From JAJDZL01 sp965220665 (GTDB lineage Bacteria; Pseudomonadota; Gammaproteobacteria; Arenicellales; JAJDZL01): a stretch of DNA of 64,000 bases. The position numbers and the translations under genes are program-made. The stretch is from contig CBDCQQ010000005.1 in assembly GCA_965220665.1 (NCBI GenBank), positions 2,046,001-2,110,000 on the forward strand, written 5' to 3'. The stretch's first letter is position 1. Each line of letters begins with the position of its first letter. This document shows, piece after piece, positions 53,744-63,510 of this stretch. The notes below the pieces were generated by a model that did not search any database, had not been told where the DNA came from, and saw only the letters and a program-made list of their open reading frames with translations.

Positions 53744-54606
53744 CTTAAACCTCAAGACCCAGTCGAATCTCACACCGCGAGGATAATTCGCTAAATTTTT
53801 CCATATCGCTACAGACCTTCTATCGTATCGATTGTGTCTACTGTCAGTAAGGTAGAAGATACCGAAAGTTTCCGATTGAAATTTTCCACATTTGAGGTTG
53901 GTCGGTAATTAGCTGAAATTAATGAAATGGATACCCCTTTCGTAAACGATACGGCATCATTGGTGCCAAGCTGGAGATTCCAGCGAAATTAGACAAACGG
54001 AGTATCCAAATCATGAACAGGAACAAGGTCAATATAAGCGAAATTCATCGCATTGGTGTGGATTTAGCGAAGAACGTCATCCAGGTCTATGCGGTTTGTA
54101 GGCAACGATTTAATTTTCCCCAAAAGCACCGATGAGAAATCCCCACTTTTGGGTGTTGGATGATCAGTCCGGATATAGATAGAACTATCCATCTAGTTTC
54201 TTCAGAGATGGAGAGCAGGATGCATATATTGAAGACACAAATCAGTGGTTCCACAAATGTATCGCTATGCTGAGGAATTGGAGAATTCTTGATCATTACA
54301 CTTCGCAAGAGAAAATTGATCGGTCCAAAGGGTACGAAGTCAAATTTTGACCGACTGACGACGGCAACCTAATCATCATTCCAACTCACCGGGCTCAAGC
54401 TAAGCGTCTGCTTCAGTTCCTGAATGAGGAATTTTTTCACGGTGATACAACAGAAACGCTCTACGAGACTAACTCAAATAAGGGAAACCGACTAATTGGG
54501 CCTGATTGTTCAACTATGATACCTTGCGCAACGGCGTTTGACGTATGGTCGCTATTTATGATCGTACTCGACTGCATAAGTCTGTAAGTTTACCTTTTCT
54601 GACTAG
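53744..54606. other. 863 bp with IS remnants
   Basis: Contains the IS110 fragment at 54013-54135 and otherwise featureless AT-rich DNA. Frames in 54140-54500 are broken on both strands. A degraded mobile segment is likely. Confidence 0.4.
54013..54135 (+). pseudogene. IS110-family transposase, N-terminal fragment
   Basis: 40 codons (MNRNKVNISEIHRIGVDLAK, then NVIQVYAVCRQ) match the start of the DEDD/RuvC-like domain of IS110 transposases, whose first acidic residue is in IGVDLAKN. The frame then departs from the family and stops. No other part of the transposase is found nearby. Confidence 0.7.
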
Positions 54607-56708
54607 CCTGAGTTTACCGAGTTCAGTAAATATATCACGATGCAATCTCCAATATGAAAGCGATACGTTTGGCGTAACCCATTGACCCGATGGGTTTATA
54701 ACCCGACTGTCCCGACGACAGTCAGGCTTTCAGCGGGCCTGTGACAGTGTGTGACCTAACCGGTCCGATAACGTTCGAGCTGCAGCATTTTGTACAACTG
54801 TTTCTGGATGTCAGACATGCCTGACAGCGTCATCTGTATTTTTGGCGTGCTTTGTTTTCGCCCGGACGGATAAACCACCCCGACCTCCTTAATTGCCGCG
54901 AGCTCATCAAGCATTTGCCGCGCAGAAATCGTCTGCCCGTGACTGACCAGCCGCCGGTACAGCAGAGTCTGCAGCATCAGCGCCATCACACAAATGAACA
55001 CATGCACCTGGATTTTCTGATCCGTCCAGTGATACTGGGGACGGATGGCAATGTGCCGCACGTCTTTCATGTCCCGAAATGCGCGCTCGACATGGTGCTG
55101 CGCTCGATAGCCATGCACGATTTGTGCATCACTCCACTCGCTGCGGTCAGTGAAGATGAGATTTTTGCCCAGCAATGTGCGCTGCAGGCGGCGCCACGCG
55201 GAACGGTTGAAGCGGTAGTTGAGCTTGGGCATGTCTTTGTCGCCCAACTTGACCGAGACCTTGAACAGCTTTTTCATGTGCTGCGCTTTGAGACACTCGT
55301 CAATCCTGCGCCGGGTGCCGGCCGCAGTCGGCCGCCGGCCCTTGTTCACAATGCCCTTCTGCCAGCGCCGCAGCTGCCACTGAATCGTCTTTAGTTTTTG
55401 CCGGCACCTGGCAATCTCGCGCAAAAGCGTGGCAGTCTGCGCCTGAACCAGATGTTCATTTTTCGCAACCACGACCGTGTACTCAATGCCATACACCTGT
55501 TTGGTCGTGCGCCAGGTGCTCACGCCCTCGATTTCAGCGAGCGCTTTGAACCTGCGCGCCGGCACTGCGAGCAAATCCGGATGCTGCGCAGGCACCAGGG
55601 AACCAATCATGGCGTAAGGGCTGTCGTGTATTGCGGCAATATTGTCCTCACAGTTATTGCCCTTGTCGAACACCAGGGTAACGTTTGAGTCGTGCTCGGT
55701 GTCAAGTTCATGAAATCTTGCCACCAAATCATCGATCAGGCTGCGAAAGGTGGGCGAGTCGGGCTGATTGCCGGGATAGGTGTGATGCAGAATCGGCACA
55801 TGATGGTCGGCCGCGGCCAGCAGGGCCAGACCGACAATGCGCTGTGCTTTTCGGCCTTCCTTGCTGTGGCCGCGCTGGGCGAGCGCTGTGCGGTCATTGA
55901 AACTGTCAATGAAGGTGAAAAAGTTGGTTGCATCAAACAGCAGCTGGCTGACATCGACGCTGAAGTGCTGCACCATGTGGCAGACCAGGTCGCGTTCGAT
56001 GCTGCGCAGCGCAGCCGGGCCGATGCGGTCCATGTTGTCCCAGAAGCGCTGGCTGGTCAGCTGTGCGGATTCGACGCCGAGGACTCTGGGCAGGATGGTG
56101 GTGGCAAACCACTGGGCGGTGGCGTTTTTGGAGCAGGGTGCAATGCAGCGATTCACGGTGGCGATCAGCAGGTAAGTGCCGACTGAGACGGAATGCGAGC
56201 GTTTGGGGACGTAGTGGTCGATGATGCTGACGAGATTGAGTTGGCTGGCGACATCGACGAGTGCGGCGCTGGCGCCGAACTCGTGGATGAGGACTTCTTT
56301 GGGGACCGGCTGTGCGTCGCGGGCCGCGATGATATCCTCGGCGCGGCCGAGGTATTTTTGCCAGACGATTTTGGGTTTGCCGTTGATGCGTTGGGACTGG
56401 CGGGCGTAGTAGTAGGTATGGCCCTTGATTTTTTTGGCGGTGATGCTGGGCATGGTTAGGACACACATGTGATAAATAATGAAAGCATTATACATAAAAA
56501 AAGAATAAAACCAAATGAATAATAAGTATTAAGGCACAGTAAGCAGTGCATTTATTATTAGGTCATACAATAAATCAGGACAAAATGATCTCAATCGAGC
56601 CCTTGCCGGCTTGATTTAATTGTATGGAAACAGATGGTTAGAAGGTATGTGTGGAAACGAGGCGAGAAAAGTCAGTCTTGAATTGCCCTCGAACTCGGTA
56701 AAGTCAGG
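54607..56708 (-). mobile_element. Second IS1634-type insertion sequence, 2102 bp
   Basis: Termini CCTGAGTTTACCGAGTTC (54607-54624) and the complement of 56691-56708 match at 17 of 18 positions. Both ends are flanked by CTAG (54603-54606, 56709-56712), a palindromic possible target duplication. It carries one transposase. The termini differ from those of the element at 12644, so it is a different IS. Confidence 0.82.
54756..56453 (-). CDS. IS1634-family transposase (second type)
   Basis: About 565 residues from the Met at 56453 (MPSITAKKIKGHTYYYARQS); the frame is open 14 codons further. QLLFDATNFFTFIDSF, VTLVFDKGNNCEDNI and YRAQHHVERAFRDMKDVRHI supply the catalytic Asp, Asp and Glu. It is only distantly similar to the first IS1634-type protein, sharing layout rather than sequence. 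Full length, no visible damage. Confidence 0.9.
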   Translation of the reverse strand: MPSITAKKIKGHTYYYARQSQRINGKPKIVWQKYLGRAEDIIAARDAQPVPKEVLIHEFGASAALVDVASQLNLVSIIDHYVPKRSHSVSVGTYLLIATVNRCIAPCSKNATAQWFATTILPRVLGVESAQLTSQRFWDNMDRIGPAALRSIERDLVCHMVQHFSVDVSQLLFDATNFFTFIDSFNDRTALAQRGHSKEGRKAQRIVGLALLAAADHHVPILHHTYPGNQPDSPTFRSLIDDLVARFHELDTEHDSNVTLVFDKGNNCEDNIAAIHDSPYAMIGSLVPAQHPDLLAVPARRFKALAEIEGVSTWRTTKQVYGIEYTVVVAKNEHLVQAQTATLLREIARCRQKLKTIQWQLRRWQKGIVNKGRRPTAAGTRRRIDECLKAQHMKKLFKVSVKLGDKDMPKLNYRFNRSAWRRLQRTLLGKNLIFTDRSEWSDAQIVHGYRAQHHVERAFRDMKDVRHIAIRPQYHWTDQKIQVHVFICVMALMLQTLLYRRLVSHGQTISARQMLDELAAIKEVGVVYPSGRKQSTPKIQMTLSGMSDIQKQLYKMLQLERYRTG

Positions 56709-57304
56709 CTAGAGAACCAATTAGCGGCTCATGAAACCAACTGCGGTCGTTACCTCATGTAGCTCGTAATTTATCCCGGAGGCGCGAATCGAACGGTCAT
56801 TTTGACATTCGCTCAAAAGTTTGCTCTTTCAGTTTCTTTGAATATGCTCTCCATATAGAACCGTCCGACTCGATTTGTATCGTGTTTACATTTACGTTCC
56901 TGGCTCACTCATCCCAATTCAGGTCGGTTGGCGTATTCTCAATTATTTCTCTCATCTGAAACTAAATTACGTTGTACCCGGAAAACCAGAATCACCGCAA
57001 AACTGATTGAAACGCATCAATCAAAAACTCTCTGTATATTCACAGTGATTTTTCCTTCAAATTTTCTTGACATGACGAATCAAACCCGTAGATTTCTTTT
57101 CTCTGATGAATTGAATAAAAACAGCACCGTATTTCTGACTTGCTGTTGGATATCACAAAGGTTCAACAACCCTTAATTCAGTGGAATTTCACACGACTAT
57201 AAAAATTTTTCGTTAGAATGTTTAAAATTGAAACAAAAGAAGTCAAAACTTCTGAATAATTACAATCCAATTACCGTCAAAAGCGATTTTGCGGGAGGAG
57301 TCTA
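56709..57304. other. Upstream region of the molybdoenzyme operon with a porin-leader remnant
   Basis: 596 bp without a gene. A porin D-like leader piece occupies 56979-57052. Close to the operon start are a small AGAAGT/ACTTCT hairpin (57237-57252) and a strong ribosome site GCGGGAGGAG just before the ATG at 57305. No B12-riboswitch B12 box was seen. Confidence 0.45.
56979..57052 (-). repeat. Remnant of a porin 5' region
   Basis: GAAAACCAGAAT, GATTGAAACGC.TCAATC, CTCTGTA and CAGTGAT recur in the order and spacing seen at 45704-45775, the start of porin D with its leader. The piece includes only the first codons of the signal peptide. No porin body is attached. Confidence 0.5.
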
Positions 57305-59413
57305 ATGAGTAGTGCTGTGAACCTAGGTTCGCGTCTGGCCGAAATTAAGGGTGCTAAGGTAATCAAGAGTTTCTGCTATACCTGTCCTTGGCAATGCCCC
57401 ACCGAAGTTTTTGTTCGAGACGATAAGATTGTCTATCACAAAGGCAATCCCGAATCTCCAAACAACATTGGCTCGCGCTGTGCCAAAGGTATGGCGAGTT
57501 GGCATGTGACTCGCGATCCGGATCGCTTAAAACATCCCATGATGCGTACCAATGCGAAGGGAGAACCTGGTCAGTTTAAACGGGTATCTTGGGATGAAGC
57601 GTTTGCGTTCATCGCCGAAAAGCTAACGTCAATCGCTGACGAATACGGCCCGGAAGCAGTTGCTTTAACCTGTCACCACGATCCGAACACGCAGTTCTAC
57701 CGCCATCTTCTTGGTGAGCTGTACGGATCACCAAACTTGTATGCTCATACCTCCGGCTGTGAACAGGATCGGCGATCAGCCTGCCTGACGTTGTTCGGGC
57801 ATGTATTCCCAATGCATGATTTTGCCAATTCTAAATATGTAATGTTATGGGGTATGAACAATCTCGGCGCTAATCAAGGCTTGTGGGAAAGCAGAGCACT
57901 GATTGAAGCACAGAAAAAGGGTTGTAAATTGGTGGTTGTTGATCCCAATTTCACAGAGACTGCGCAAAAGGCTGATGAATGGATACCGATTCAACCCGGT
58001 ACAGATGGCGCATTAGCACTGGCAATGTGCCACAGCATCATTAGTGAACGACTCTATGATGCAGATTTTGCAAACAGTTATTGCAACGGCTTTGACGGAT
58101 TTCGTTCACACCTGCATGACAACGGCTATACCCCTGAATGGGCAGCGCCCATTTGTGGAATTGATGCAGACACAATCAAACGCCTCGCCCGAGAATTTGC
58201 AACGACAAAACCTGCAATGTCTGCGATATTCAAAGGCTCCGGATATTACACCAATGGTGCGGATGCTGGTCGTGCCTGCTATGCGCTCAATGCTATCTGT
58301 GGCGAGGTCGATAAGCCTGGTAATCTGCACCTGAAAGATTGGGCTCCTTTAGGGTTGCCTGTGGTAATTCCAGATGAGGCAAAACGGGCGCCAGCTAAAG
58401 ATGCCTTGCACGCTGCGATGGGTTACCCTCTAGCGCCAGACCTTCCAAACTCAAAACTTCCTGATGCAGTTATCGACGGTAATCCATATCCAGTCAAGGG
58501 TCTGCTGGTACATGCGACCAATCCTGTTATGAGCGACCCCAATCGTGACCGAGTGCTGGAAATGTTCAAGCATCTTGACCTTGCAATTGCTTGTGAACTC
58601 TACATGAGTGAAACCGCACTTGAATGTGACATCGTCTTACCTGAGACATCATTCTACGAACAGGCTGAAATCCGTCAGGGTATGTGGCTGGGACCGGAAG
58701 TGGTTCTGTGTCAACCTGTTGTTTCGCCAGTGGGAGAATCCAAGGCTCCATACGATATTGCCAAGGGCATCGCAGAAAAAATGGGTTGGGGAGAATATTT
58801 TCCATACGAGAAGTGGGAAGATTGGGGTGAAATCATGATGGAGAATGTTCCCATGTCGCTGGATGAACTGAAGAGTAAGGGATTTTGGGCGGGGGAAATT
58901 CGCTATAACCGGGTGCCAGACGGTCTGCCCACTCCATCGGGAAAAATTGAATTGCACTCAAGTAACTACGAAGATGCAGGATTCAATGGTTATCCCGAGT
59001 ACACTGAGCGATCAGTTGTACCGGATGAGGAGTTCCCTTTGCAGCTTACTCACTCAAAATTGAGTATGCACTGCAACATCGTTACGCAGAATAACCCGTA
59101 CCTTATGGAAGTTTGCGGGGAAAACTGGGTGGAGATTAACAGTCGGGATGCAGCCCTATATGGAATCGTGGACGATTCAATGGTAATTTTGGAGTCACCC
59201 AAAGATCAAATTGAAATCAAAGCCAAAGTCGTTGAAGGTCTGGTGCCAGGATGCGTCAGCGTTAGGCACGGACACGGTTTTGGACACTGGGCAATGGGTT
59301 CAACCGCAAAGGGACGAGGTGCACATTCCAATAATCTAATGGATACGCACACCAATCCTATAACTGGTGCCAATTGTTACAACGAATGCAAAGTCCGGAT
59401 TCGGGCAGCATAG
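57305..59413 (+). CDS. Molybdopterin oxidoreductase, catalytic subunit (DMSO-reductase superfamily)
   Basis: 702 residues. An N-terminal [4Fe-4S] motif Cys24-x2-Cys27-x3-Cys31 with Cys59 (FCYTCPWQCPTEV; GSRCAKGMASW). The bis-MGD core includes RVSWDEAFAFIAEKL, and Cys152 in YAHTSGCEQDRRS is a candidate Mo ligand, as in polysulfide/thiosulfate reductases. Then follow WGMNNLGANQGLWE, GTDGALALAMCHSIIS, GLLVHATNPVMSDPN and the C-terminal cofactor domain (GCVSVRHGHGFGHWAMG). There is no twin-arginine signal, so it is cytoplasmic. It is first in a row with its ferredoxin subunit 26 bp downstream. The substrate is not predictable; formate, a sulfur compound or a methylated compound are possibilities. 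Confidence 0.9.
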   Translation: MSSAVNLGSRLAEIKGAKVIKSFCYTCPWQCPTEVFVRDDKIVYHKGNPESPNNIGSRCAKGMASWHVTRDPDRLKHPMMRTNAKGEPGQFKRVSWDEAFAFIAEKLTSIADEYGPEAVALTCHHDPNTQFYRHLLGELYGSPNLYAHTSGCEQDRRSACLTLFGHVFPMHDFANSKYVMLWGMNNLGANQGLWESRALIEAQKKGCKLVVVDPNFTETAQKADEWIPIQPGTDGALALAMCHSIISERLYDADFANSYCNGFDGFRSHLHDNGYTPEWAAPICGIDADTIKRLAREFATTKPAMSAIFKGSGYYTNGADAGRACYALNAICGEVDKPGNLHLKDWAPLGLPVVIPDEAKRAPAKDALHAAMGYPLAPDLPNSKLPDAVIDGNPYPVKGLLVHATNPVMSDPNRDRVLEMFKHLDLAIACELYMSETALECDIVLPETSFYEQAEIRQGMWLGPEVVLCQPVVSPVGESKAPYDIAKGIAEKMGWGEYFPYEKWEDWGEIMMENVPMSLDELKSKGFWAGEIRYNRVPDGLPTPSGKIELHSSNYEDAGFNGYPEYTERSVVPDEEFPLQLTHSKLSMHCNIVTQNNPYLMEVCGENWVEINSRDAALYGIVDDSMVILESPKDQIEIKAKVVEGLVPGCVSVRHGHGFGHWAMGSTAKGRGAHSNNLMDTHTNPITGANCYNECKVRIRAA

Positions 59414-59439
59414 CAATTTAATTTGCGGGAGCAATAGAT

Positions 59440-59994
59440 ATGCAATATGGATTCTACTTTGATCATAAAAGATGCGTGAAGTGCCACGCTTGCGAAATTG
59501 CGTGTAAGTCCTGGAATGAAGTTGATGTTGGACCGCGTTGGCGGGAAGTCGTCAAAATTGAATCCGGTAGTTTTCCCAATGTCACTGCCATGAATGTTTC
59601 TATGGCCTGTATGCACTGTGGAGACGCACCGTGCCAAAATGCCTGTCCAGTTGGTGCAATCAGTAAACGGGTTGCTGACGGAATTGTCGAAGTCGATCAG
59701 AATACTTGTATTGGATGTGGATTCTGCACATGGGCCTGTCCATTCAATGCTCCACAACTCAGTTCGACTGTTGGCAAGATGGAAAAATGCAATTTTTGCC
59801 AAACACCAGGAAAGGAACGTCCGCTGGACATGCCACGTGCTTGTGAAGAAATCTGTCCAACAGGTGCGATAATTTCAGGACCCATGTCAGAGTTAGCGAA
59901 TGTGAATCGCGAAACAGCAGCACGTCGGCTGAGTTCTCAGGGGTTGCCTGGCATCGTGATGGATGCTGCCACTCGATACGGTGCACCAGCCTAA
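59440..59994 (+). CDS. Four-cluster ferredoxin subunit (DmsB/PsrB-like)
   Basis: 184 residues with sixteen-Cys organisation: C12VKCHACEIAC at the start, MACMHCGDAPCQNACPVGAI, CIGCGFCTWACPFNAP and CNFCQTPGKE...ACEEICPTGAI. This is the typical electron-transfer subunit of the DMSO-reductase superfamily, carrying four [4Fe-4S] clusters between the Mo subunit and a membrane partner. A GCGGGAG ribosome site precedes its ATG. The usual NrfD-type membrane anchor is absent; the membrane subunit three genes downstream is of another type. Confidence 0.93.
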   Translation: MQYGFYFDHKRCVKCHACEIACKSWNEVDVGPRWREVVKIESGSFPNVTAMNVSMACMHCGDAPCQNACPVGAISKRVADGIVEVDQNTCIGCGFCTWACPFNAPQLSSTVGKMEKCNFCQTPGKERPLDMPRACEEICPTGAIISGPMSELANVNRETAARRLSSQGLPGIVMDAATRYGAPA

Positions 59995-60039
59995 AGCTGG
60001 AGTTTGTAACCTGAACGACCGAGTTTACGGGAGAAAATC

Positions 60040-61425
60040 ATGGCTGAAATAATTGGAAACGCAATACCTCCAGAACGGAAACGTACGATTGATGCACTTC
60101 ATCTTCGGGAACCCGATTTGGTTCCAGTGGGTCTTTGGGGCACCATTGAAGGCTACCAGAACCTGCGTAAAGGAATCGGAATGGACTTCAAAGCTGATCC
60201 AAAGGACTATCGAACCGGTTCTACTACTTGGACTACCGACGTTAGTTTTGAATTGGATATTGCAGAAAAACTAGGCGTTGACTTCATGCGTATTGCGATT
60301 GGCACACCCGGTGGCTCACCCGGTTTTCGAGCCATTGACTTTGATGAAATCCCCTTTGACATGGGCATTCCGCCGCCGGATGTCGACATTAATGTGGATG
60401 AGTGGGGTGTCATTCGAAAGTGGACACCGCACGAGCAAGGCGGCTATTATGAAATGATCGGTTATCCTCTGTTTCATGCAACTAGCGCGCCGCTTGAAGA
60501 AGGACTCAGAATTCTGGATGAATTTCCTTGGCCTGATCCTTGGGATGACTCCTGTTTAGAAGACTCTCCCATCCCAGGAATGACTTTGCGCGAGTATTGC
60601 AAGTTTATTCACGAGGAAACACCGTTTGCATTGTTGGGACAAGGTGGACGCGGCGGCATATTCGAGCAGGCCAAGTACATGGTTGGATATGCCAAAATAT
60701 TTTCTGATTTTATAGAATCACCTGATTTTCTTGAAGCGATGCTGACGCGGCTGACCGATATTGAAATTGATTTTAACAAAGCGATTATTGATGAGTGTGG
60801 AGAATACTTGGATTGGATGCGAATGAGTCCGGAAGACCTCGCCAGTGAAAAGACTGCGTTTCTGTCATTGAAAATGTTTGATCGACAGGTAAAACCTCAC
60901 TATATACGCGCTTTTCGAGAGATTAGGGAATACTACCTTAAGAAAAACCCATTGGGTAAAATTCAGTTCCACAGTTGTGGAGCAATTCCAGAACCGTTTA
61001 TGCGAGGTCTGATTGAATCCGGTGTCGACGGCTACGATAGCTTACCACCCAAGGTCGCCCGCCATTCAAACCCCGCTGCCAAGAAACGGCAGTTGGGTAA
61101 AGAGATGTTTTTTTATGGAGGGATTGATGTGCAGGAAACTTTACCTTGGGGTAGTGTCGAAGATGTTCGAAGCGAAGTTCGACAGCGTATTTGGGAAATG
61201 GGACACGGCGGAGGATTTCTGCTGAGTTCATCACATCGCCTTGAGCATGACGTTCCGACCCAAAATGTGCTCGCAATGATTGATGAAGCGAGAAGTTACG
61301 GAGTTTATCCTCTGCCGACAGAACCACCACCAGGTGCCGATACCGGCGAAGATTACGAACCATGGACTGGAGACCGTAAGCGTCGCAGACGACCAGACCG
61401 AAAACGAACTGCCCGCGCGGCTTGA
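60040..61425 (+). CDS. Uroporphyrinogen-decarboxylase-fold corrinoid methyltransferase (MtaA/MtbA/CmuA-like)
   Basis: 461 residues, TIM-barrel of the UroD family. Because it directly precedes a corrinoid protein, it is better read as a methyltransferase than as a haem enzyme. Zn ligands of the MtaA type, His311-Ser-Cys313 (FHSCGAIPEP), are present. The third ligand, a Cys in MtaA/MtbA, is missing: the equivalent place reads GGFLLSSSHRLEHDVP, with His399 as a possible substitute. The Arg residues of true uroporphyrinogen decarboxylases are not evident. The last ~16 residues are strongly basic (DRKRRRRPDRKRTARAA). It would move a methyl group between the corrinoid and an unknown acceptor or donor. 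Confidence 0.85.
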   Translation: MAEIIGNAIPPERKRTIDALHLREPDLVPVGLWGTIEGYQNLRKGIGMDFKADPKDYRTGSTTWTTDVSFELDIAEKLGVDFMRIAIGTPGGSPGFRAIDFDEIPFDMGIPPPDVDINVDEWGVIRKWTPHEQGGYYEMIGYPLFHATSAPLEEGLRILDEFPWPDPWDDSCLEDSPIPGMTLREYCKFIHEETPFALLGQGGRGGIFEQAKYMVGYAKIFSDFIESPDFLEAMLTRLTDIEIDFNKAIIDECGEYLDWMRMSPEDLASEKTAFLSLKMFDRQVKPHYIRAFREIREYYLKKNPLGKIQFHSCGAIPEPFMRGLIESGVDGYDSLPPKVARHSNPAAKKRQLGKEMFFYGGIDVQETLPWGSVEDVRSEVRQRIWEMGHGGGFLLSSSHRLEHDVPTQNVLAMIDEARSYGVYPLPTEPPPGADTGEDYEPWTGDRKRRRRPDRKRTARAA

Positions 61426-61452
61426 TTACTACCCACTGATAAATGCAGAGTT

Positions 61453-62304
61453 ATGCCACTATTCATTGAAACCGAGAAAGAATGGGATCTGGAAGATCTT
61501 CAGTATGATTTTGAAGACTCTCTTGAAACGGACCGATGGCTTGATGCGCCGCCGGATATTAAGGAGTTGTTCCACGAAATTGAGTGGAACATCATTGATG
61601 GTGAACACGAAGATACATCGGAATTGATTCATCCAGCACTGGATGCGGATGTTTCTCCTCGAACGCTGGTTGCCGGGCCTATGGCAACTGGTATTGCCGA
61701 AGTTGGAAGACGCTTCAAAATGGACGAATACTTCCTGCCGGAAGTCATGATGTCAGCAAAGTGTATGCATTCCGCACTTGGCATTCTAAAGCCATTGATT
61801 GTTGCTGAAAAATCAGAAGACATTGGAACGGTTGTAGTGGGTACCGTTCAGGGGGATTTGCACGATATTGGCAAGAAGATAGTCGCAATGATGCTGGAAG
61901 CAGCTGGCTTCACTGTCATTGATCTCGGTGTAACCGTACCACCCGAGGACTTTATCGCAGCAATACGAGAACATGATCCACAAATTGTTGGTTTTTCCGC
62001 GTTGCTGACTACGACAATGAATATGCAGTGGGAAACAATTAAGCAACTCAAGGCGGAAGGCATGCGAGGTGATGTCAAGGTGTTTGTCGGCGGAGCACCG
62101 ATCAGCCAAGGTTGGTGCGACAAAATTGGAGCTGACGCATATGGTGTTGATGCTCTGGTCGCTGTGGAAAAAGCGAAAGCCTGCGTGCAGGAATACCGCG
62201 ACATAAAAGGTGGAGACCCTGCATTGCACGGTGCGATGCTCGCACTCGATGCAGAACGCGTTGCGCAACAGGCGGCTAAGCTTGAGGCAGTAGCAAGCGG
62301 CTAA
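61453..62304 (+). CDS. Methyltransferase cognate corrinoid protein
   Basis: 283 residues, longer than the ~210 of a typical MtaC/MtbC because of an extra ~45-residue acidic N-terminus (EKEWDLEDLQYDFEDSLETD). Residues ~50-115 are the helical methyl-cap domain. The B12-binding domain has the classic GDLHDIGK with His137 as the cobalt ligand, then SALLTTTMNMQ and VFVGGAPISQGW. It accepts and donates a methyl group on cobalt. It lies 27 bp after the UroD-type gene, so the two form a methyl-transfer pair. No substrate-specific first methyltransferase or RamA-type reactivase is seen in the window. Confidence 0.92.
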   Translation: MPLFIETEKEWDLEDLQYDFEDSLETDRWLDAPPDIKELFHEIEWNIIDGEHEDTSELIHPALDADVSPRTLVAGPMATGIAEVGRRFKMDEYFLPEVMMSAKCMHSALGILKPLIVAEKSEDIGTVVVGTVQGDLHDIGKKIVAMMLEAAGFTVIDLGVTVPPEDFIAAIREHDPQIVGFSALLTTTMNMQWETIKQLKAEGMRGDVKVFVGGAPISQGWCDKIGADAYGVDALVAVEKAKACVQEYRDIKGGDPALHGAMLALDAERVAQQAAKLEAVASG

Positions 62305-62356
62305 GCATCGTTATTCGGAGAAATTCATCCAGTGAGATGATTTCAACAAATTTCAG

Positions 62357-63493
62357 ATGAACGAAGCTATCACGATTGCGCGTCGTCGCCGAAGGCGAAT
62401 AATTTTACCGATAATCGTCGGTATCATTCTGTTTATTATTCAGTTGTCTGGACAGTACAGTGCCGGCTTGGCTTACGGATTGCTGTTCGTTTCGGTTGTA
62501 TTGCTGATCGCTGGGATGGCTGCCCTAATTCTGTTGGTCTTTACCCAAGTTGGTGACGCTAAGTCCCTCAGTGCAACAATGCGTTGGCTATTCACCGTTG
62601 CTGGATGGGCGTATGTGATTGGTGTTTTTGATCTTTCCGGTCACTTTATTGCACAGGCACTAATCGGACAGGTTGAACTGCAATGGATATTCTTTGGACC
62701 TGCTGCACTTGTCAGTATTGTCCTGTTTGATATTGGAATGTATCAAGTGATTTATTCGAAGAATCAACCGACCTGGGAACGATATCGGCAGCACATTCGA
62801 CGTGAAGATGCTGAGCCTGCGGCAATGCGAGACACCTTTATAACTGATGTGGCTTTTCACACCAACCTGATGTCGGTCAGTGGATTGCGCTGGCTTCGTC
62901 ACACACTGATGTTTTGGGGATTTGTACTGTTGTTTGCAGTAGAAGTCGCTGCGGTTTTTGTGCGAGAAGGAATTCCCGCATTTGGCTGGACAGACATTTG
63001 GGAGATCCTTGATCACCCAGTTCGACTTGCATTTGATTTTGCTTTTGAATTTTTCGGATTTATGGTGTTGACAGGCTGTCTGCTTGCATTTATCTGGCGC
63101 ATAAAGGCCAGCAATACTGATGAGTCAAAGTATGCCGATACTCCGTCAGCTGTATTCCTTTTCCTAGTTGTGTTGAGTGGTTTTTTACTGGAAGGAGGTC
63201 GATTGGCGATGGACGGGCTTCCTGCGGGATCGGGTTTGTCATTCGTTGGCTGGATCTTTGCATCCATGGCACCTGGCGAGTCTGGGTTTTTGGCATCCGC
63301 GTATACGCCGCTTTGGTACCTTCATGTCTTCGGTTCGTTGGGGTTTATTGTCTATGTTCCAGCACACAGACTGGCGCATTCTTGCGCGACTCCAGTCGGT
63401 CGAATGATGAATTCACAGAAGAAAATATTGGATAGAAAACGGGAACACTCTCTGCGCGGACTGATGTCAGGCACGCGCGGTCCCATGAAATAA
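62357..63493 (+). CDS. NarI/HdrE/DsrM-like membrane cytochrome subunit
   Basis: 378 residues. About eight hydrophobic segments (e.g. PIIVGIILFIIQLSGQYSAG; LRHTLMFWGFVLLFAVEVAA; FLFLVVLSGFLLEGGRLAM). Histidines placed in or near membrane helices (FDLSGHFIAQAL; WLRHTLMFWG; LHVFGSLGFIVYVPAHRLAH) fit b-type haem ligation as in nitrate reductase gamma and heterodisulfide-reductase membrane subunits. It would connect the quinone pool with the iron-sulfur/Mo module encoded just upstream. The N-terminus is basic (RRRRRR region), indicating an N-in topology. Confidence 0.82.
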   Translation: MNEAITIARRRRRRIILPIIVGIILFIIQLSGQYSAGLAYGLLFVSVVLLIAGMAALILLVFTQVGDAKSLSATMRWLFTVAGWAYVIGVFDLSGHFIAQALIGQVELQWIFFGPAALVSIVLFDIGMYQVIYSKNQPTWERYRQHIRREDAEPAAMRDTFITDVAFHTNLMSVSGLRWLRHTLMFWGFVLLFAVEVAAVFVREGIPAFGWTDIWEILDHPVRLAFDFAFEFFGFMVLTGCLLAFIWRIKASNTDESKYADTPSAVFLFLVVLSGFLLEGGRLAMDGLPAGSGLSFVGWIFASMAPGESGFLASAYTPLWYLHVFGSLGFIVYVPAHRLAHSCATPVGRMMNSQKKILDRKREHSLRGLMSGTRGPMK

Positions 63494-63510
63494 TTTGTAT
63501 GAGATAGAAA

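Noticed and set aside
56709..57304. Cobalamin riboswitch before the Mo/corrinoid operon
   Set aside because: No B12-box sequence or matching fold could be recognised in this region or between the corrinoid genes.
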